Below, in pieces: positions 1 through 7,126 of a DNA stretch of 14,304 nt (position 1 is its first letter; each line of letters begins with the position of its first letter). The stretch comes from Alphaproteobacteria bacterium (GTDB taxonomy: Bacteria > Pseudomonadota > Alphaproteobacteria > UBA8366), in NCBI GenBank assembly GCA_030743445.1, contig JASLSL010000181.1, forward strand, positions 1 to 14,304. The letters run 5' to 3'. Position numbers and translations under genes: made by a program. The notes under the pieces were generated by a model, which saw only the letters and a list, made by a program, of their open reading frames with translations, was not told where the DNA came from and did no database searches.

Positions 1-2
1 AA

Positions 3-1820
3 TCCGGGAAATCGAAGGCCACTTCGGGTGTCGCGGTGCCGCTCATCGTCCTCGCCGCGCTCAATGCTTTCGATGCCAATATCGAAGCCTCGGTCGACAA
101 ACTGACCTATCGAAAGACGACCGCGCGGAAGGCTCATGCGGATTTTACTTTGTTCGGCGACGAGATCACCGTGCGCGACCTCAGCGTCGCCGACTTCGCC
201 GGGGTCGGGGCGCGGCTGACGGGTGCCCTGAAGGGGCTGAGGAAGACGCCGACCGCGACGTTCGATTTCGCGGCACGCGCCAACGATCCTGCACGCCTCT
301 TCCGGTTCGTCGGCGAAAAACCGCCGGTACCGGTCAAGAAGCTGGGCAAGCTCGCGGCAACGGGCCGAATTGGCGGAACGTTGAATGCTTTGACACTAAA
401 GGGCGCGCTCGATGCCGCCGGCGGCAAGATCTCGGTCGACGGCGTCGTGAAGTCGCCGCTCGGGACTCCGGTTTACGAAGTCGGAGTCGCAGTGAACCAT
501 CCCGAACTGGCCAGGTTCATCCGGATCGTGGCGCCGGGCTACCGGCCCGCGGCGGGCACGCTCGGTCCGCTCGGCGTATCGTTTCGCGCGCTCGGTGGAC
601 CGGGGCCTATCCGGTTGACCGAACTTCAGGGTAATGCGGGACCCGTGCGCGTTAGCGGCGCGGCGGAGTTGGCGCTTTCCGGCAAACGGCCGCGGCTTGA
701 CCTTGACTTGAAAACCAGCGAGGTGCTGCTCGACCTGTTCCTGCCCCGCGAAACTAAACCGAGCCCCGCCGCGGCACGGGTTCGGAGCACCAGAAGCGGT
801 CAGCCCGGCGCCGGTCGAAGTGGTGCCACGGCGACGGGACGTTGGTCGCGAGAGCCGATCGTCGCCCCGTTGCCGATCTTCCTCGACGGCGACTTTACGA
901 TCGAGATGTCGGCCCTGACCAAGGACCCCTACCAACTTGAAGCGCCACGTCTACATGCGGTGCTTCAGGACGGCCGGTTGACGGTGAATCGATTGACGGC
1001 GCGGATATTCGGCGGCGCGTTGGAGGCCAAGGCGACGGTCGATACGGGTAGCGGCGTTCCCGACATTTCGGCTTCCTTCGCGGTGAAGAATCTCGATAGC
1101 CGCAAGACGATTAAACATCTGGCCAATCTGGATCGGTTGAAGGGACCCGTATCGATGACCGGAAACCTGCGCGCCACCGGAACGAGCGAGGCGGTGATCG
1201 TGTCGTCGTTGAGCGGTGTCCTCAACTTGTCCGGCCGCGTGCAGATCATCCTGAAGAAAGAGGAGCAAGCCGCGGTCGGCGCCGCCAATATCGCCAACCT
1301 GGCGTCGGTGTTCCTCGGCAGCAAAGTGCGGGAGCTGAGAAATTTCACGCCCTTCGCCCAGCTCGTCGTCGCACTCGACCAGACGTTTGGCCGCAACCCG
1401 GCGCTGCTCAGCGGTGACATCCAGATTTCAAAGGGCGTGGCTAGAACCAGCAATCTGACCCTCGGTGGCTCCAGCGGCCGGGCGGTGACCGCCGCGACCG
1501 TCGATTTGCCGGCGTGGCAACTGCAGTCACGAACCGATCTCTTGGACCGGAGCGGCGGCGAACCGCTGTTGACCTACGAATTGTCAGGCCCGATCGACAA
1601 TCCGGCGCGGACGAAACTGAGCGGCAAGCTTCTCAAGGGCGGCCAAGGCGCGGTTCAACAGCAAGTGACCGATCCGCTCAGGCGGCTGTTGCCGGGCATC
1701 CTCGGCGGCAAGACGAGTCCGCAGCAACCGCAAGGCTCGACGACCGAGTCCCAACAACCGCAAAAAGTTAAACCGAAGGATGCGCTTCGTGGCGTCCTGA
1801 AAGGGTTACTCGGCCGCTGA
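3..1820 (+). CDS. AsmA-family protein, C-terminal part (5'-truncated by window edge)
   Basis: The reading frame is open from the first complete codon, so the gene starts before the window; the GTG at 36 is only an internal in-frame codon. About 605 residues are visible. The sequence is rich in repeated beta-strand-like segments with many Gly, Leu and Thr residues (for example FGGALEAKATVDTGSG and GNLRATGTS), and the C-terminal third has the pattern of AsmA/AsmA_2 proteins (SGDIQISKGVARTSNLTLGG and a late LTYELSGPIDNP). A low-complexity Ser/Arg/Gly/Ala stretch near 770-845 splits two such regions, and the last 50 residues are Gln/Pro/Lys rich. AsmA-family proteins are large inner-membrane-anchored periplasmic proteins linked to outer-membrane biogenesis and lipid transport. 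The membrane anchor would be in the missing N-terminus. The stop is 13 nt from the stop of the convergent RHH gene. Family assignment is by overall pattern; the exact subfamily is uncertain. Confidence 0.8.
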   Translation, partial: SGKSKATSGVAVPLIVLAALNAFDANIEASVDKLTYRKTTARKAHADFTLFGDEITVRDLSVADFAGVGARLTGALKGLRKTPTATFDFAARANDPARLFRFVGEKPPVPVKKLGKLAATGRIGGTLNALTLKGALDAAGGKISVDGVVKSPLGTPVYEVGVAVNHPELARFIRIVAPGYRPAAGTLGPLGVSFRALGGPGPIRLTELQGNAGPVRVSGAAELALSGKRPRLDLDLKTSEVLLDLFLPRETKPSPAAARVRSTRSGQPGAGRSGATATGRWSREPIVAPLPIFLDGDFTIEMSALTKDPYQLEAPRLHAVLQDGRLTVNRLTARIFGGALEAKATVDTGSGVPDISASFAVKNLDSRKTIKHLANLDRLKGPVSMTGNLRATGTSEAVIVSSLSGVLNLSGRVQIILKKEEQAAVGAANIANLASVFLGSKVRELRNFTPFAQLVVALDQTFGRNPALLSGDIQISKGVARTSNLTLGGSSGRAVTAATVDLPAWQLQSRTDLLDRSGGEPLLTYELSGPIDNPARTKLSGKLLKGGQGAVQQQVTDPLRRLLPGILGGKTSPQQPQGSTTESQQPQKVKPKDALRGVLKGLLGR

Positions 1821-1833
1821 TCGTCCCCGACTC

Positions 1834-2115
1834 TCAGGCGGCGCGAACGGTCTGAAGAATGTAGACCCGAATGGCGCTCGAAAGGTTTCCGGCCCGCTGC
1901 CGATCGATGCCGGTGACCAATTGGTTCACCGTCAAACCCTTTCGGGTCGCTATTTCCTTCAAGGCCGTCCAGAAGGCGTCCTCGAGCGAAACGCTCGTTC
2001 GATGTCCGGCGATGACAACCGATCGTTTCTTCATCAATGAAGGGTCGACATCGTTGTTCGTGGCGCCGATGTCGGCACCCTGGTTCGTCGAACGTCTATT
2101 GGCTGAAAGTTCCAT
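1834..2115 (-). CDS. Ribbon-helix-helix (RHH_4-type) putative DNA-binding protein
   Basis: With this start the product is 93 residues. The C-terminal two thirds (from about residue 29, KKRSVVIAGHRTSVSLEDAF, to the end) match the ribbon-helix-helix family common in alphaproteobacteria: a basic strand, then SLEDAFWTALKEIA and a second helix before SSAIRVYIL. Such proteins bind DNA as dimers through the N-terminal strand; the target here is unknown. The frame stays open upstream to 2421, but that extension overlaps the hydrolase coding region and looks like a shadow. Candidate ATGs are at 2199, 2115 and 2034. I chose 2115 because an AGGCGG lies just upstream; 2034, directly before the domain, has no Shine-Dalgarno sequence. 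The gene follows the hydrolase on the same strand after a 136-nt gap, so co-transcription is possible but not shown. Confidence 0.75.
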   Translation of the reverse strand: MELSANRRSTNQGADIGATNNDVDPSLMKKRSVVIAGHRTSVSLEDAFWTALKEIATRKGLTVNQLVTGIDRQRAGNLSSAIRVYILQTVRAA

Positions 2116-2251
2116 TTCCGCCTGCACATGCAGCTCCCCGTCAGCGCCAACAAAGCGAAGCGAATGGTGACCGCAACCCGAAGTAAATGACAATGACATC
2201 TCACAATTAGTTGAAAAACTGTGCGCTGCGAGCCGTTCCAACCACTGCCAT

Positions 2252-2884
2252 TTAGCCGTCGACGCCGGGAAATCGCGCGAATTTTGCGACCGCCTCGGCG
2301 GCCTCATCCCGGTTTTGCCGCTCCGTTCGCCCGGAAGCCTTGCGCGGCTTGAAACTGTGGTCGCCGTCATCGAGCCAATGAAAGCGAATACTCGGCGCCA
2401 AATCATACCCCGCCACCTCACCGACGGACCCGAGAGCGTCCCTTGTGCCCTGACAGATCAAGGTCGGCGTGCGCAACGACTCCAAATGCGCGACTCGCAG
2501 TTTCTCCGGGCGCCCAGTGGGATGAAACGGATAACCGAGGCAGACCAGTCCCGCGACCCGGGCCTCGTCGGCGATCAGGCTCGCGATTCGGCCACCCATC
2601 GATTTGCCGCCGATGATCAGACCGTCGGCGCCGATCTCGTCGATCGCCGCGCGCCAGGTCGCGGCGAGAACGGGGGCGCGATCGGGCGGACGGCGTTTGC
2701 CGGACTTGCGCATCTCGGTCATATAGGGGAAGTCGAATCGCGCGACCCGGAACCCCTTCCCGGCAAGTCCTTCGGCGATGGCGGTCATGAACGGCGAATC
2801 CATCGCCTGCCCCGCGCCATGCGCCAACACGATGGTCCTGGCCGCATCGGACGGACCATCGAAGACTAACTCCGGTTTCGCCAT
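2252..2884 (-). CDS. Alpha/beta hydrolase (KANL3/Tex30-like dienelactone-hydrolase-type fold)
   Basis: This is a 210-residue single-domain alpha/beta hydrolase. An early HGAG (residues 22-25) after a hydrophobic strand fits the oxyanion-hole region. The nucleophile elbow is GGKSMGG with Ser95, the acid is likely Asp149 in QGTRDALG, and the histidine is His176 in DDGDHSF. The triad and the short length fit the KANL3/Tex30 alpha/beta hydrolase-like family, whose bacterial members mostly have no known substrate. No signal peptide is visible, so it should be cytosolic. The ATG at 2884 has an AAGAGGG ribosome site 7-8 nt upstream. It is divergent from the CheW-globin gene and shares the spacer 2885-3083. 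The sequence supports a hydrolase or esterase activity but no specific substrate. Confidence 0.87.
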   Translation of the reverse strand: MAKPELVFDGPSDAARTIVLAHGAGQAMDSPFMTAIAEGLAGKGFRVARFDFPYMTEMRKSGKRRPPDRAPVLAATWRAAIDEIGADGLIIGGKSMGGRIASLIADEARVAGLVCLGYPFHPTGRPEKLRVAHLESLRTPTLICQGTRDALGSVGEVAGYDLAPSIRFHWLDDGDHSFKPRKASGRTERQNRDEAAEAVAKFARFPGVDG

Positions 2885-3083
2885 CGCCAGCCCTCTTGTC
2901 CGGGCCCCAACAACCCAATCGCCGCGCGTATCGCCATTGTGAAAATTTCCATCAAACGTGGCTTTGTAAAGACCTTGTTAACCCTGCAACGGTAACCATA
3001 GCGCAAGGGAAATGTTGCGATCCCCGCAAAACCTGTCCGGGCCGGTCGGTTAGTGCGATGGGATTTGAGGAAAGGAGTTCGTC
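2885..3083. promoter_or_regulatory. Divergent intergenic region between the hydrolase and CheW-globin genes
   Basis: This 199-nt spacer is more AT-rich than its flanks around 2937-3015 and must hold promoters for both directions. No hexamer pair close to consensus was found. On the minus strand TTGATG (2958-2953) is a weak -35 candidate, with GATACG 17 nt further on. On the plus strand TTAACC (2978-2983) and GGTAACCAT (2991-2999) resemble CtrA-type half sites, which often control motility genes in alphaproteobacteria, but there is no full TTAA-N7-TTAA site. A strong ribosome site (AGGAAAGGAG) precedes the ATG at 3084. Regulation is therefore only inferred. Confidence 0.4.
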
Positions 3084-4232
3084 ATGAGCGAACTAGTCGC
3101 GGTGGACGAGACCCGGATTACGATGTCTTCGGAAGAACAACTCGTCACGATGAAGATCGACCAGCAGAACTTCGGCGTGCCGATCCTGGCGGTGCAGGAC
3201 ATCGTCGAGCCGAGGCAGATCACGCCTGTACCGCTGGCACCATCGGCCATCGCAGGGGTCATGAACTTGCGCGGACGGATCGTCAACGTCATCGACCTGC
3301 GTCAATGCCTCGGTATGATGGACGAGGACGAGACCAGCGGTCAGATGGGCGTTACCGTGGAATATCACGGCGACCTCTACACCATGCTGGTCGATGCGAT
3401 CGGCGATGTCGTCGCCTTGCCGAAAGACGACTTCGAAAAGGCACCGGCCACCTTAGACGAAAATTTACGGCGGCTTTGCACCGGCATCTATCGTCGCCAG
3501 GACGATCTGTTGGTGGTGCTCGACGTCGACCGCATCCTCGACGAGGAAACCATCATGCGCACGCCGACCCGGACCCGGCGGCGCAAGAAGTTCGATGTCG
3601 TCAAGCGGGAGGCAATGAAGAAGACCAACGGCGCCGCGGGACCGGCCCTGGCGGCGCCCGAAGAGGAGGCGGCGGAGGCCGCGGCCAGCGAAGCCACGGA
3701 AAGCGCGGAAGTCGAGGCGACGGCCAGCGACGTGCCGGAATCGGGCAATGGCGCCGATACCAGCGACGATGCGCTGGCATTCGAGAACGCGTCGACGGAA
3801 GACGCACCGACCGAGGAAGCGGCCGCGGAGCCGGAGCCCGAGCAAGCCGAGGAACCGGCCGAGGCGACGACCCTGTTCGACCGTCTCGGCGGCGAAGCGG
3901 CGGTCGATGCCGCGGTCGACCTGTTCTATCGCAAGGTCTTGGAGGATCCGAACCTGGCGCCGTTCTTCGACGACACCGACATGGAACAACAGGCGGCGAA
4001 GCAGAAGGCCTTCATGACCATGGCATTCGGTGGCCCGGGTTTCTATTCCGGGCGCGACCTGCGCGACGCCCACGAAAAGCTGGTCGAGGAAAAGGGCCTC
4101 TCCGACGAACACTTCGACGCGGTCGCCGGTCACTTGGTCGGCACTCTCGAGGCGATGGAGGTACCCCAGGAATTGATCGACGAAGTGGTCGCGATCGTCG
4201 GCCCGACGAGGAACGACGTGCTCGGCCGCTGA
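3084..4232 (+). CDS. CheW domain - acidic linker - group I truncated haemoglobin fusion protein
   Basis: The 382-residue protein has three parts. Residues about 17-160 are a CheW domain, with the hallmark GVMNLRGRIVNVIDLR (58-73) and a late LLVVLDVDRIL; CheW couples chemoreceptors to the kinase CheA. Residues about 160-262 start with a basic patch (RTRRRKK), then become a long Ala/Glu/Asp/Pro-rich linker, probably disordered. Residues 263-382 are a complete group I truncated haemoglobin, closely resembling cyanobacterial GlbN-type proteins: FDRLGG, LFYRKVL with Tyr282 at B10, Gln303/Lys306/Gln307 at E7/E10/E11, AFGGP, and the proximal haem ligand His330 in RDAHEKL. It ends in IDEVVAIVGPTRNDVL. 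All haem-pocket residues for O2 or NO chemistry are present. No transmembrane segment is seen. A strong ribosome site and a downstream terminator mark a monocistronic unit, with no che genes beside it. A role as a gas-sensing adaptor is inference; the domain calls are firm. Confidence 0.93.
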   Translation: MSELVAVDETRITMSSEEQLVTMKIDQQNFGVPILAVQDIVEPRQITPVPLAPSAIAGVMNLRGRIVNVIDLRQCLGMMDEDETSGQMGVTVEYHGDLYTMLVDAIGDVVALPKDDFEKAPATLDENLRRLCTGIYRRQDDLLVVLDVDRILDEETIMRTPTRTRRRKKFDVVKREAMKKTNGAAGPALAAPEEEAAEAAASEATESAEVEATASDVPESGNGADTSDDALAFENASTEDAPTEEAAAEPEPEQAEEPAEATTLFDRLGGEAAVDAAVDLFYRKVLEDPNLAPFFDDTDMEQQAAKQKAFMTMAFGGPGFYSGRDLRDAHEKLVEEKGLSDEHFDAVAGHLVGTLEAMEVPQELIDEVVAIVGPTRNDVLGR

Positions 4233-4269
4233 CATTTATTCTGTCCCGGACCCTCCGGGCCAAATTGAC

Positions 4270-4308
4270 GGGCGAAACCTTAACCGGGTTTCGCCCTTTT
4301 TCTTTTTT
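4270..4308 (+). terminator. Rho-independent terminator of the CheW-globin gene
   Basis: A perfect 10-bp stem, GGGCGAAACC (4270-4279) with GGTTTCGCCC (4287-4296), encloses a 7-nt loop and is followed by TTTTTCTTTTTT. It starts 37 nt after the CheW-globin stop. On the other strand there is no U tract after the stem, so it works in one direction only. The hairpin and T tract overlap the last codons of the convergent TfoX_N gene, where the A-rich complement encodes its Lys-rich tail. Confidence 0.95.
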
Positions 4309-4654
4309 CGGGCTTTGCCGCCTTGGCGGCGCGCGCGGCGCGGAGCGCCTTGGTCGACCATTGGGCAAGGTCGTCTGGATCCTCGAGCACAGCCACCGGC
4401 ACCTCCCAATAGGGCATGGCGACCGGACCTGAATTGTTCTTGTGCCGGTAGGTGAAGGGCTTCATGTCCGCAGCCTCGAAGTCGTCTCGGTTCCCATCGT
4501 CGACCTTGAGGTAGAGCACGTCGTCGGCGACGAGCGCGAACATTACCCCGTCCGCGTAGATCCCCGAGCCGCCGAACATGCCGCGAATTTGGACCGGCCC
4601 GAAGGCGGCGAACTGGTCCAGCAGGTACTCCTTGAACTCCGGTCTTGTCGTCAT
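4280..4654 (-). CDS. TfoX N-terminal-domain protein
   Basis: The 124-residue product is a single TfoX_N domain: an N-terminal helix (FKEYLLDQFAAFG), the hallmark RGMFGGSGIYADGVMFALV (24-42), the strand DDVLYLKVDD and a late MPYWEVPVAVLEDPDDLAQW. It ends in an Ala/Lys/Arg-rich tail. In Haemophilus and Vibrio TfoX/Sxy proteins promote competence gene expression, but stand-alone TfoX_N proteins of other bacteria are mostly uncharacterised, so no competence role is claimed. The ATG at 4654 forms an ATGA overlap with the TGA stop of the fumarase gene, which points to translational coupling; a longer frame up to 4810 only shadows the fumarase. The last codons lie within the opposing terminator. Confidence 0.88.
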   Translation of the reverse strand: MTTRPEFKEYLLDQFAAFGPVQIRGMFGGSGIYADGVMFALVADDVLYLKVDDGNRDDFEAADMKPFTYRHKNNSGPVAMPYWEVPVAVLEDPDDLAQWSTKALRAARAAKAAKPEKRKRAKPG

Positions 4655-6294
4655 CCGGACAATTGAGGTCCGTTGCTGCCGATGTTGGCGAAGAAATCGT
4701 TGCCCTTGTCGTCGGTAACGATGAAGGCCGGGAAGTTCTCGACCTCGATACGCCAGATCGCCTCCATGCCGAGTTCCTCGTACTCGATGCACTCGACCTT
4801 TTTGATGCAATCCAATGCGAGCCGCGCCGCCGGGCCGCCGATCGAGCCGAGGTAGAACCCGCCATGCGCCTGGCAGGCCTGGCGCACCGCGTCCGAGCGG
4901 TTGCCCTTGGCGAGCATGATCATCGAGCCGCCGGCGGCCTGAAATTGGTCGACGTAGGAGTCCATGCGTCCCGCCGTGGTCGGCCCGAACGAACCGGAGG
5001 CGTACCCTTCCGGGGTCTTCGCCGGACCGGCGTAATAGACCGGGTGGTCCTTGATGTACTGCGGCAGTTCGCCTTCCGCCTCCAACCGCTGCTTCAGCTT
5101 CGCGTGGGCGAGGTCGCGGGCGACGACGATCGGCCCGGTGAGCGAGAGCCGCGTGCTGATCGGATGCTTGGTGAGCTCGCCGAGGATTTCCGATATCGGC
5201 CGGTTAAGATCGATCTCCAGTACCTCGCCGCCGAGATCGTCCTCGGTGATCTCGGGCATGTATTGCGCCGGGTTGGCCTCGAGTTGCTCGAGGAAGACAC
5301 CGTCCTTGGTGATCTTGCCCACCGCCTGACGGTCGGCCGAACACGAGACGCCGAGCCCGATCGGCAGGCTGGCGCCATGGCGCGGCAGGCGCACGACCCG
5401 CACGTCGTGACAGAAGTACTTGCCGCCGAACTGGGCACCGATTCCCATCTGGCGGGTCAGCTCCAGCACCTCGGCCTCGAGCTCGAGGTCGCGGAAGGCA
5501 TGGCCCGTCTCGCCGCCCTTGGTCGGCAATCCATCGAGATACTTGGTGCTCGCCAGCTTGACGGTCTTGAGGTTGAGCTCGGCCGAGGTGCCGCCGATGA
5601 CGATCGCGAGGTGGTAGGGCGGGCACGCCGCGGTGCCGAGGGTGCGGATCTTCTCGTCCAGGAACGTCATCATCGCGTCGTGGTTGAGCCGCGCCGGCGT
5701 CTCTTGGTAGAGGAAGGTCTTGTTGGCCGAGCCGCCGCCCTTGGCGATAAAGAGGAACTTGTAGGCGGCACCCGGCTCGGAATAGATATCGATCTGCGCC
5801 GGCAGGTTGGTCTTGGTGTTGGTTTCCTCGAAGACGGCTACCGGCGAAAGCTGGCTGTAGCGCAAATTCGTCTCGGTATAGGTCCGGTGCACGCCCCGGG
5901 CGATCGCCGCCTCGTCGCCGCCGCCGGTCCACACGCCCTCGCCTTTCTTGCCCATCACGATGGCGGTCCCCGTGTCCTGGCACATCGGCAGGACGCCACC
6001 GGCCGCGATGTTGGCGTTCTTCAGCATGTCGTAGGCGACGAAGCGGTCGTTGTCCGAGGCCTCGTGATCGTCGAAGATGTTGCGAAGCTGCTGCAAGTGG
6101 CCTGGCCGCAGCAGATGATTGATGTCGCGGAAGGCCTCGGCGGTCAGCAGCGTCAGCGCCTCGGCATCGACCTTCAGTACTTGCTCGCCGTCGAATTCGG
6201 CGACCTCGACGAATTCGTCGGTGATCTTCCGATAGGGCGTTTCGTCTGCCCCCAGCGGAAACATTTCCCGATATTCGAAGGTCTGTTCGCTCAT
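4651..6294 (-). CDS. fumA: Class I fumarate hydratase (iron-sulfur fumarase)
   Basis: The enzyme interconverts fumarate and (S)-malate in the TCA cycle in the cytosol. The 547-residue length matches class I fumarases of the E. coli FumA/FumB type (548). The three cysteines that bind the [4Fe-4S] cluster sit at the same positions as in E. coli FumA: Cys105 in MCQDTGTA, Cys224 in AACPPYH and Cys318 in GVSCSAD. The KGGGSANKTFLYQ segment (185-197) and the C-terminal ASGSFGPTTAGRMDSYVDQF region are also typical. The start at 6294 has GGAGGGGAG about 9 nt upstream; a possible promoter further up is TTGACC (6359-6354) with a poor GATGAA -10 after 17 nt. It is the first gene of a likely two-gene unit with the TfoX_N gene through an ATGA overlap. 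This is an oxygen-labile enzyme class. Whether the genome also has a class II fumarase cannot be seen here. Confidence 0.96.
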   Translation of the reverse strand: MSEQTFEYREMFPLGADETPYRKITDEFVEVAEFDGEQVLKVDAEALTLLTAEAFRDINHLLRPGHLQQLRNIFDDHEASDNDRFVAYDMLKNANIAAGGVLPMCQDTGTAIVMGKKGEGVWTGGGDEAAIARGVHRTYTETNLRYSQLSPVAVFEETNTKTNLPAQIDIYSEPGAAYKFLFIAKGGGSANKTFLYQETPARLNHDAMMTFLDEKIRTLGTAACPPYHLAIVIGGTSAELNLKTVKLASTKYLDGLPTKGGETGHAFRDLELEAEVLELTRQMGIGAQFGGKYFCHDVRVVRLPRHGASLPIGLGVSCSADRQAVGKITKDGVFLEQLEANPAQYMPEITEDDLGGEVLEIDLNRPISEILGELTKHPISTRLSLTGPIVVARDLAHAKLKQRLEAEGELPQYIKDHPVYYAGPAKTPEGYASGSFGPTTAGRMDSYVDQFQAAGGSMIMLAKGNRSDAVRQACQAHGGFYLGSIGGPAARLALDCIKKVECIEYEELGMEAIWRIEVENFPAFIVTDDKGNDFFANIGSNGPQLSG

Positions 6295-6419
6295 GGCGCT
6301 CGCTCCCCTCCGTTCGACTCGCGTCGTCGCTTCATCGGACAGATCGCTCGACCGGTCAAGGCCGTATGGTGAGAGATGGTGCGGCCGGCAAGGATGTCAA
6401 AAGGGAAAAGCGGCGCCGC

Positions 6420-6803
6420 CTATTTCGACTTCGGTTTGCACCAGACGTCGTAGTAGATCTCGGGCATCCGGTAGTTCGAGATCGTGCTGTAGATGTGCGG
6501 CGTGCGTTCCTTGCCGCAGAGCGTGGCGACGAACTCCATGCCTTCCTTCTCGCGGGTCGCGTGGGAAACGTCGCGCGGAAAGCCGAACATGCCAGTCGGC
6601 CAACGCATCAGCACTTCGTAATTGTCGCGCCGTCCGTTCTTTTGCTGGACCTTGGCGATGAGTTCGCCGTCCGAGCGCTTGACCCGCTGCTCGGACCAAT
6701 CCGCATAGCGGTCGCCATAGAGGTAGCCGAACTGATAGCAGCCGGCGAGCAAGGGGGCGGTAAATGCCGCAGCCACGACGACGCCCAGGAAACTTCGTGT
6801 CAT
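6420..6803 (-). CDS. Small predicted lipoprotein of unknown function
   Basis: The 127-residue product starts with a lipoprotein signal: MTR, a hydrophobic stretch (FLGVVVAAAFTAPL) and the lipobox LAGC with Cys22 as the lipidation site. The mature part is aromatic-rich (YQFGYLYGDRYADW), with no motif I recognise, and keeps two further cysteines (Cys96 and Cys122) that could form a disulfide in the periplasm. The start at 6803 is set by a GGAGG 5 nt upstream; the frame continues to an ATG at 6836, but that would place extra residues before the signal peptide. It lies 125 nt downstream of the fumarase start region on the same strand, transcribed toward fumarase. Residue 23 is Tyr, so an outer-membrane destination is likely by the +2 rule, as inference. 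No function is assigned. Confidence 0.82.
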   Translation of the reverse strand: MTRSFLGVVVAAAFTAPLLAGCYQFGYLYGDRYADWSEQRVKRSDGELIAKVQQKNGRRDNYEVLMRWPTGMFGFPRDVSHATREKEGMEFVATLCGKERTPHIYSTISNYRMPEIYYDVWCKPKSK

Positions 6804-6817
6804 CTCATCCTCCAGAA

Positions 6818-6830
6818 CGGCGCTATTGTA
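6818..6830 (-). promoter_or_regulatory. Possible -10 element for the lipoprotein gene
   Basis: TACAAT (minus strand, 6830-6825) is a 5/6 match to the sigma-70 -10 hexamer and stands about 22 nt before the lipoprotein ATG, in an AT-rich patch. No good -35 hexamer is found 16-18 nt upstream, so the call rests on the -10 alone. Confidence 0.35.
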
Positions 6831-7005
6831 CAACAACCGGAAAATTACACCAGATGTTGATGCAACTACGTCGGTGACGTGAAATCTTGTCGCGGCATAT
6901 CCGTTGGCGTGCCATCACATCGAACTCACTTCGGCGCGATCCCGGATAACGGCTTGATTCCAATGGTTTGCGAAAACGGCCAACACCCCGGTATGGCCAA
7001 GACAC

Positions 7006-7038
7006 AGGCATGTCACGGCGCTTTGACGCCGTGTGCCT
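7006..7038. other. Long bulged hairpin in the 323-nt spacer 6804-7126
   Basis: AGGCA (7006-7010) and CACGGCG (7014-7020) pair with CGCCGTG (7027-7033) and TGCCT (7034-7038). This makes a 12-bp stem with a 3-nt bulge (TGT) and a 6-nt loop (CTTTGA). No T run follows on either strand, so it is not a standard terminator. It lies about 90 nt upstream of the short ORF at 7127 and could be part of its 5' leader or of a small RNA. The rest of the spacer 6831-7126 shows no convincing gene; open frames starting at 6879 and 6968 have no ribosome site and no recognisable protein pattern. Confidence 0.5.
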
Positions 7039-7126
7039 CGATCGTGAATGGCGGCGCGGCAGAGATATGTCTAAATATTGGGAAACGCGCCCGATGGCGC
7101 GACTCCTTGGAGAGGAGACGATCTAC

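Noticed and set aside
2116..2421. N-terminal extension of the RHH protein
   Set aside because: It overlaps the hydrolase coding sequence and crosses an AT-rich spacer; the RHH family needs only the C-terminal part.
2978..2999. Full CtrA-binding site upstream of the CheW-globin gene
   Set aside because: Only half-site-like TTAACC and GTAACC words are present, without the TTAA-N7-TTAA spacing.
3053..4432. Alternative plus-strand frame overlapping the CheW-globin gene
   Set aside because: Its Arg/Gly-rich translation is typical of an out-of-frame reading of GC-rich coding DNA, and it runs through the terminator.
4645..6372. Plus-strand open frame of 575 codons across the fumarase gene
   Set aside because: It is the antisense shadow of a textbook class I fumarase, with no recognisable protein pattern of its own.
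6409..6422. Terminator after the lipoprotein gene (GCGGCGCCGC followed by TTTTCCCTTTT on the minus strand)
   Set aside because: The palindrome leaves a stem of only about 3 bp once a loop is allowed, and the T run is interrupted by CCC.
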